In this document: positions 58,789 to 64,000 of the stretch, piece after piece
How the letters are laid out: every line of letters starts with the position of its first letter
Numbering within the stretch: position 1 is the stretch's first letter
Source of the DNA: Thelonectria olida
Taxonomy: Eukaryota; Ascomycota; Sordariomycetes; Hypocreales; Nectriaceae
DNA length: 64,000 bases
Direction of reading: 5' to 3'
Assembly (NCBI GenBank): GCA_020736575.1
Contig: JAGPYM010000002.1
Location: 1,488,001 to 1,552,000, forward strand
Notes under the pieces: model-generated
The model's database searches: none
What the model was told of the DNA's origin: nothing
Seen by the model: the letters and a program-made list of their open reading frames with translations, nothing else
Program-made: the position numbers and the translations under genes

Positions 58789-59776
58789 CGTCCTTTTTCT
58801 GGTATTCTTAGATGCTAAGTCACCCCGAAGACCGGTGACATTGTTGCCTATGTCCTTAAGTTAATCGCTGAAAATAGAGCATAGTTACGGAAGGGTTCGC
58901 GTAATTAGGAAACGTGTAGCGTAATGAGATATCCAAGCGGCAAGCCGAACGCAAGGGAACCTTGACCAAACCCACCTTGAGTCTCACAAAGATCACCTGG
59001 CGCATGAGCCTCACCCCTTGGCTGGGCGGTGGCAGACATCACCATGTGTATTTCGTAACCCTTTGAAAACGGGTAGTCAATGGGCACGAAAGGCTCGCCA
59101 AGACACAACGGAGGCACGGTCAAGTCGTGTCCTAGGGAGGTAGTGGCCAATCCGAGATCGCCCGAGACGGGCATGGAGCTCCAGGAGCTGACGCCAGATC
59201 TAGCAGAAAGGGGGGTTGGTGAGGGTTTTGGCTGAAGCGGTGGCAGAGAGGGGCTCGACAGCGCTCCTCCGTGGCCTGCCATTGGGGATGATGGATATTT
59301 GTAATAGATGAAAACCCGGGGATATTGCCTTGTTGGAATCCAAACTGACGATGAGAAAGTAAGGATAGTGGATGAAGAACGTTAGCTGAGACAAACAAAC
59401 CTGTGTCAGATTGTTGAAAGTGTCAAGAGGAGTTTCGTGCTTGCTTTGAATAGTACCAGGCAGGCACGGTCGAATCACAAGTGGCAATAAGCATCATTCT
59501 GACTTGGAGCTAGATCGTCATGAATGGGAAGGAATCCTTGGACTGACTCTTGCAAAAGAGCTTGCCCCGTGGCGATCGATCTATCTGCCCACCGCGTCAA
59601 TTGCAGCTGGTTCCTTGGGCAGGTACAGGTCATTGAGGTAAGTGAGGTAGGTCCTTAGGTGGGCATGGTTTGTTATTTCGAGTCCAGAGCCAGCAAGTCT
59701 TTTGAAACAAAGGAAATCGTTTGACTGAATATGAATGCAATTCTTATATGCCGATTCACGTGCTAGTGTACAATCC
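58789..59776. other. intergenic, SET gene / complex I subunit
   Basis: About 1 kb with no supported gene. Contains the SET gene's promoter and the 3' UTR of the complex I subunit. A 125-codon minus-strand open frame (58,905-59,282) shows no recognisable domain. Confidence 0.5.
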
Positions 59777-60477
59777 TTATTCCTGCTTCTGGGCCAGGAT
59801 TGCCGCTTTCCGCTCTTCTTCCTGGAGATGCTGTTGCCTGAAGTGCTCGACGGCATAGTCCAAGTTGTTGAGGTGGCCAGCCGGGATGTTTCGGGAGGCG
59901 TGGGATTGAATGGCCCTTTCCTAAAGTTAGCGACAATTCTCTTTCCCCCATTATGTCTCGGTCCAGCGCGATCGCCCAGCTGGGGACCAGGGGAGGGATG
60001 GGGGAGTACAGACTCAGGGTAGGTAACATCGACCCATCGTTGCTTGGCAGATCCTCCGTTCTCGAAGAGGTTTCGGTCGAACGAGGCCTGCTGAGCCGCC
60101 TTGGTGTGCAGGGCGTTGATCTCCTCCCAGTGCTGGGCGCGAGACGTGTACTGGTTGATGAGGTCGTGGACGGCCGACTTCTCACCCTCGCCGGGAACGA
60201 AGAACTGGTAGAAGAGAACTCCGGAGAAGAAGGTGGCGACGGTGAGCTTGGATCCGAACTGCGATAGAAACGGTCAGCACGCAATTGCGTCAATTGGGCA
60301 GCGGGAGAGTCGCCATGGCGGGAGCAGAGCTGGTGCGGTGCGAGGTTTTGTACGTACGCCGAACGACTCGTTGACTTCGGCGGGCTTGTGATGGGCGTGG
60401 GCTTCGGAGGCGTAGGTCCGCGCTGTCCGCTGCAGCTGCCGGGCCACGCAGGCTGCCCTCTGTCGTGCGGCGAACAT
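59777..60477 (-). CDS. nuo-17.8: complex I accessory subunit, 17.8 kDa type
   Basis: Mitochondrial NADH:ubiquinone oxidoreductase accessory subunit of the fungal 17.8-kDa type. Three exons (60477..60358, 60258..60014, 59915..59777) give 167 aa. The N-terminus is a mitochondrial presequence rich in Arg and Ala (MFAARQRAACVARQLQR). HKPAEVNESFG is followed by one transmembrane helix at about 43-60, then a hydrophilic arm with SRAQHWEEINALHTKAAQQA and FDRNLFE. For the last join I chose GA|GTCTGT and the acceptor AAAG|GGCC because it leaves eight residues between TYPE and NIPAG, as in relatives (from memory); a TTTAG acceptor is an alternative. The start at 60,477 is preferred to the in-frame Met at 60,501. 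Name based on pattern memory. Confidence 0.78.
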
Positions 60478-63400
60478 GTTGGCGGGATGGGCGGCGTTCA
60501 ATTGGAGATTGATCGTGAGGGCTTCGTGCGAAGAGTCGCCAAATCCACCCGAAACTGATTGAGGTTGTCGCTGGTCCGCGGGTTCCTCCCGCCCTTACGT
60601 AAGCCGGCCTTATGGCAGGTTTGACCAATCACCGTGCACGTGTTTGGAATCCCGTGCCCCCACACCTGCATTGACAGGTTGACAGGCCCCTTGACCTCCA
60701 TCTCTTGAAGAACCCAATGAGGCTCCGACAACGATCATGGAAAGATGAATAATGTAGTTGAAAGGAATCTTATCGAGCCCAAAGTGACTGTACATTTGAT
60801 GCAATCTCTAGGCTCTTTCCCTGGCCAGCTCTCTCTTGCTTCACTGCTTCCCTCTCTTCAGGGCGACCTTTGGCGAAGTTCAAGAAATGGCGACCTTGAC
60901 ACTCAGCGATAACAATACCAATGGGGCATGATTTCTTTCAAACAGAGCCTAACATGATCCAGAGGCTTCTTAGGTTCATCCAGGACATGCCAAAACAGAC
61001 TTGGTGGACCTGATCATTCTGCAGCAAGGGAAACCGAATTGCCCTGCAGTCATGTGAGAAACTACATTCCAGTGGTATTCACAGTTCTCTCTCTCCACTG
61101 GTCAATCTAACCAAGTAATGATGAACTTGCGAGCCCATATTCTCGTCTCTGGCAGTATGTTCATAGAACTCCTTGTTTCTAACTCTCAAAGGGATCCCAC
61201 TTCACCTCCTATTGACGACATGGACAGTCATCACCCGCTCATATCTGCACAAAACCTTGTGACTGCAATCCAGCATGCACGATGAGATCCACCACAGACA
61301 GCTGACTAGAAAGGAAAGTATCAAAAAAAGCGACCCAGAGCGGCTATGGCAAAGCTGACAAATCGAGAATGGAGGATAATGTCACCATCAAGAACACTCC
61401 AACAGTGTGTCCGACCCTTCCGATGGGAACGGATTCTCGCAAACAGGATTCTCCAGTTGTTGTCTCGATCCCATCGAGCAAATGACATTCACAGTCTGTG
61501 GCGAGGTGTTGCGTTAGAGGAACAGGACCAAGATAGCAAGCTCCAAATGTTCTGCCTCACAGCCGAAGGTTTCGGCTTTATTCAGTCCCACAGCTCGCAT
61601 TTGCCTTTGAATGCTGACGGTAGTTCCCATGCTCTATGAAAAGCTGTGTTCGCAGCTCCTGAGTTGCTGTTGTGATCTTGCGTCCTGATTCTCGAAGGTG
61701 TGCACAACGAGATCGTCCAACATAATCCAGTTGCCCTCGGATGATGATGGATGAAGAGGAGAAAGAGGTGTTTGTTTGTTGAAACATGTGATTCTCTTAC
61801 GCAAATCAAGAAGTTATTTTATCATCACATTTGTAGAATTGGTGGATCAGCGTTGCCAAGACGGCCTTTACCACCGACACGCACTCGGGAGCTCCTAGGA
61901 TACCTAGATACCTCTGCTTCGGGATTTCAAAGCTGTTCAAAAACTTCCAAGTATCTCGTCAAGAATGCCGAATATTGCCAGATACCGCGCCCGTGGAGCG
62001 CCTCAACGTGGATGACATTCGCAAACCTTGAAGTCAAGGTGATTTGGTCGTATGTAACCCCAACCCACCTGTATAGGATGATGGGACACGTTCAGAACGA
62101 CTAAACTTAAAAGGCAGAGAGACGATGGGGCTGATCGGAGCATTCTCGCCACAACTCACGAGCAACGACGGAGGCCGACTCCCCTTCCTCGGATTATCAA
62201 GCGGCGATGAATCGGATGAAGTGGAGAGTACGATGCGCTAATGCCGCCTTCACGAAGAAGATGGTGCGCAAGCTTAACTTGATGCAAGGCCAGAGAGCAT
62301 GTCGGCAGCGAGGCGGCAGAAACGGTGTAGGCGTCAGGCAACGGGCAGGTATCCGACGAAGCTGCGATACGTACTTTGAGGTCTGGGGTCTGGGGCTCTT
62401 ACGCCGGGAGCTGGTTCCAAGGCCGAGACCCGGGGATGAGAGCGTCAAGGCGCGTGATTGGTGTCGGTATTTGCCGAGTTGGCGATTTGATCGGATGAGT
62501 AAGACGGCAGCAACAAGGCCATGGTTGATGATAGCAGAGTGACGTTATAGGAGTTGTGGCGTGTAACTGTGTGCGAGCCCGATGGCAAGGCACCGGGGAA
62601 GACTTTAGCAACAGTAGCTAGTGGGTAGCGCCCAGACGGCCAGGAACCTTTGGTGTTAGTGGTGTTTAGGCTGGAAACATGATGCGGGAGGGGAATATCC
62701 AGTCGGGGAGAGGAGGGAGACATTTCGGTGAGGCGGAGTGTAAGGAATAAGCCCCGAAGCTCGTCATGCAGCCATCATCAGGCCACAACCCGCCATCTTT
62801 TTGGCCATGCAGGAATTCGTTCAGTTTCTCATTTTGCGGGGAAAGACCACCGAAGGTTTGGGACTTGGCTCTTGGGCTTCCTGTTGGTGAGGCAAGGCTG
62901 CGATTGGCGTGCGCCCGTGCTTGTGCCACGCACCAACCACTCACACTAATACTAACACGCATTCAAGTGAGGTGCATATTCTGCCCAAAGACCAACCGGA
63001 AAACGGCACGCACCTGTCTTGTCATTGTTTTTGTTGTTCTTGCCTTGCCTTGACTTTGCCTTGCTTTGCCGTGTTCGCAAGATTACGTACTTGAGGCTGT
63101 GCCGGTGAGTGGGCCTTTGTTGAGCCTCGAACACGTATCAATCACAGCAGCGCCTTCACCGGACGGGGTAAGAGCTTACATCTCATCGTCGTCATTACTA
63201 TGCTGCTTCCTTCATTGCTCCCTTTGTTTGGTCGTTGAAACCTGCCTGTTGTTCTCCCGTTCCGAACGTGGCAGTGGCAGATGACACAGGGGGAGGCGGT
63301 TGAAACTCTACCTACCTGCCTGCTTACAAGCACTTACAACACCACGTTCCCCTTTTAAATCAATATTGTGCCGTCTGCTCTTTACTGTTCATCGATTGTG

Positions 63401-63794
63401 CAGTTTAATTCACAAATCTTCATCCACACATCACCCGCCCTTTGTGAATCTCCGAACATGCAACGCGAACAATCGAGGTTCGAGTGTTACCGTGATACGA
63501 ATTCAAACACCGATTCATAGCAAACAAACCCAGCCCTGTCGACATCAGAACAGTACTACCACCCCTATATAAAAAACCACACACAGCTTCCTTGTGTTTG
63601 TTCTTGGTATTTCTCGTCTCAGCGCCTCTCCCCTCGCCCGCCCTCGGTCAAGCAAAGCGCTTTTGGTAACCTGAGACATCATCAAACACGACACCTCTCC
63701 CTTGTTCTACACCGAGCGAGAAGAGAGACGAGCAAACACGCACTCACAACCCACAACATCACACCAAGTCGGTCGCGTCTCAACACAGCAGAAA
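60478..63794. other. 3.3 kb gene-poor region
   Basis: No supported gene. Short open frames, for example 61,346-61,639, have no domain. It includes the promoter of the small Cys-rich gene at the window end, with TATA at about 63,566, pyrimidine-rich leader DNA from 63,590, and a CTACCTACCTGCC motif at 63,308-63,320. Confidence 0.5.
63566..63574 (+). promoter_or_regulatory. TATA box of the second small Cys-rich gene
   Basis: TATATAAAA preceded by ACCCC, about 229 bases upstream of the ATG at 63,795, then a long CT-rich leader. Canonical TATA form. Confidence 0.6.
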
Positions 63795-64000
63795 ATGTGC
63801 CACACTGTCGTCGCCCAGCGCATGTGCCAAGTCTGCCGTCGCAGTCAAGGCGAAACAGTTATCGACTTCGAGCGCTGCGCACGCAAGTGCTATAGCCCCT
63901 TTTACTGTCTGACACCGATACCGCAGATGGAAATCTGCTCGCTCTGCGCGACGGGCTCGCCGGGAGACACGACGTCGACGACATCGAATTCCACACCGGT
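63795..64000 (+). CDS. small Cys-rich 'MC' protein, 3' end beyond window
   Basis: Open from ATG at 63,795 to the window edge (68 codons seen, no stop). The second residue is Cys; Cys lies at 2, 11, 14, 28, 32, 38, 48 and 51, with a C-x2-C at 11-14 and another at 48-51 (EICSLCATG). After that the chain turns Ser/Thr-rich. No signal peptide; two C-x2-C pairs suggest zinc binding. The layout matches the 54-aa gene at 12,520: Met-Cys start, C-terminal C-x-L-C pair followed by Gly, TATA-driven promoter and long pyrimidine-rich leader, same strand. Relationship by descent is not shown; the shared design is seen. Function unknown; it could be longer than the first gene. Confidence 0.7.
   Translation, partial: MCHTVVAQRMCQVCRRSQGETVIDFERCARKCYSPFYCLTPIPQMEICSLCATGSPGDTTSTTSNSTP

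Noticed and set aside
61346..62104. Two plus-strand open frames in the 3.3 kb gene-poor region
   Set aside because: Short, no recognisable motif, no good splice sites linking them.

Overview
The window is nuclear DNA of a filamentous ascomycete, most likely a Sordariomycete. The reasons are short GT-AG introns (about 50-100 nt) with CTAAC/CTGAC branch sites, a Zn2Cys6 regulator, a HOG-pathway Ssk2-type MAPKKK, Nop12, Coa3 and a fungal complex I 17.8-kDa-type subunit. The species cannot be read from the sequence. No mobile element, virus, CRISPR array or rRNA was seen. Nearly all real genes are spliced, so I rebuilt exon joins by hand from donor and acceptor sites, frame and protein continuity; all joins are inference until checked with RNA.

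Layout. 1-5.4 kb: cytidine deaminase (partial) and the MAPKKK Ssk2/Os-4, both minus. 5.4-15.5 kb: almost gene-free, with one tiny cysteine-rich gene (54 aa) at 12.5 kb. 15.5-22.5 kb: a peroxisomal 2,4-dienoyl-CoA reductase, a tRNA-Val(CAC), a membrane-anchored histidine acid phosphatase relative, and a 5-exon MFS transporter (minus). 22.5-27.2 kb: a 4.7 kb divergent intergenic region. 27.2-35.3 kb: a 7-exon Zn2Cys6 transcription factor and a 5-exon 1078-aa protein of unknown function (minus). 37-38.5 kb: a She3-like coiled-coil protein. 40.4-51.4 kb is a compact housekeeping block: Pta1/symplekin, Coa3, Dep1/Sds3, Nop12 and alpha-tubulin. 53.2-60.5 kb: a single-pass membrane protein, ribosomal protein uS19 (S15), a SET-domain protein whose frame is cut by one stop codon, and a complex I accessory subunit. 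60.5-63.8 kb is gene-poor, and the window ends inside a second tiny cysteine-rich gene of the same general design as the one at 12.5 kb.

How the genes relate. The housekeeping block is mostly RNA and ribosome biology (3'-end processing, rRNA processing, a ribosomal protein) plus mitochondrial respiration (Coa3 and complex I). Two divergent pairs are close enough to share promoters (Pta1/Coa3 and Dep1/Nop12). The most curious items are the two short 'MC' cysteine-rich proteins with long pyrimidine-rich leaders, the unknown 1078-aa protein, the phosphatase relative that lacks the expected catalytic acid, and the interrupted SET-domain gene.
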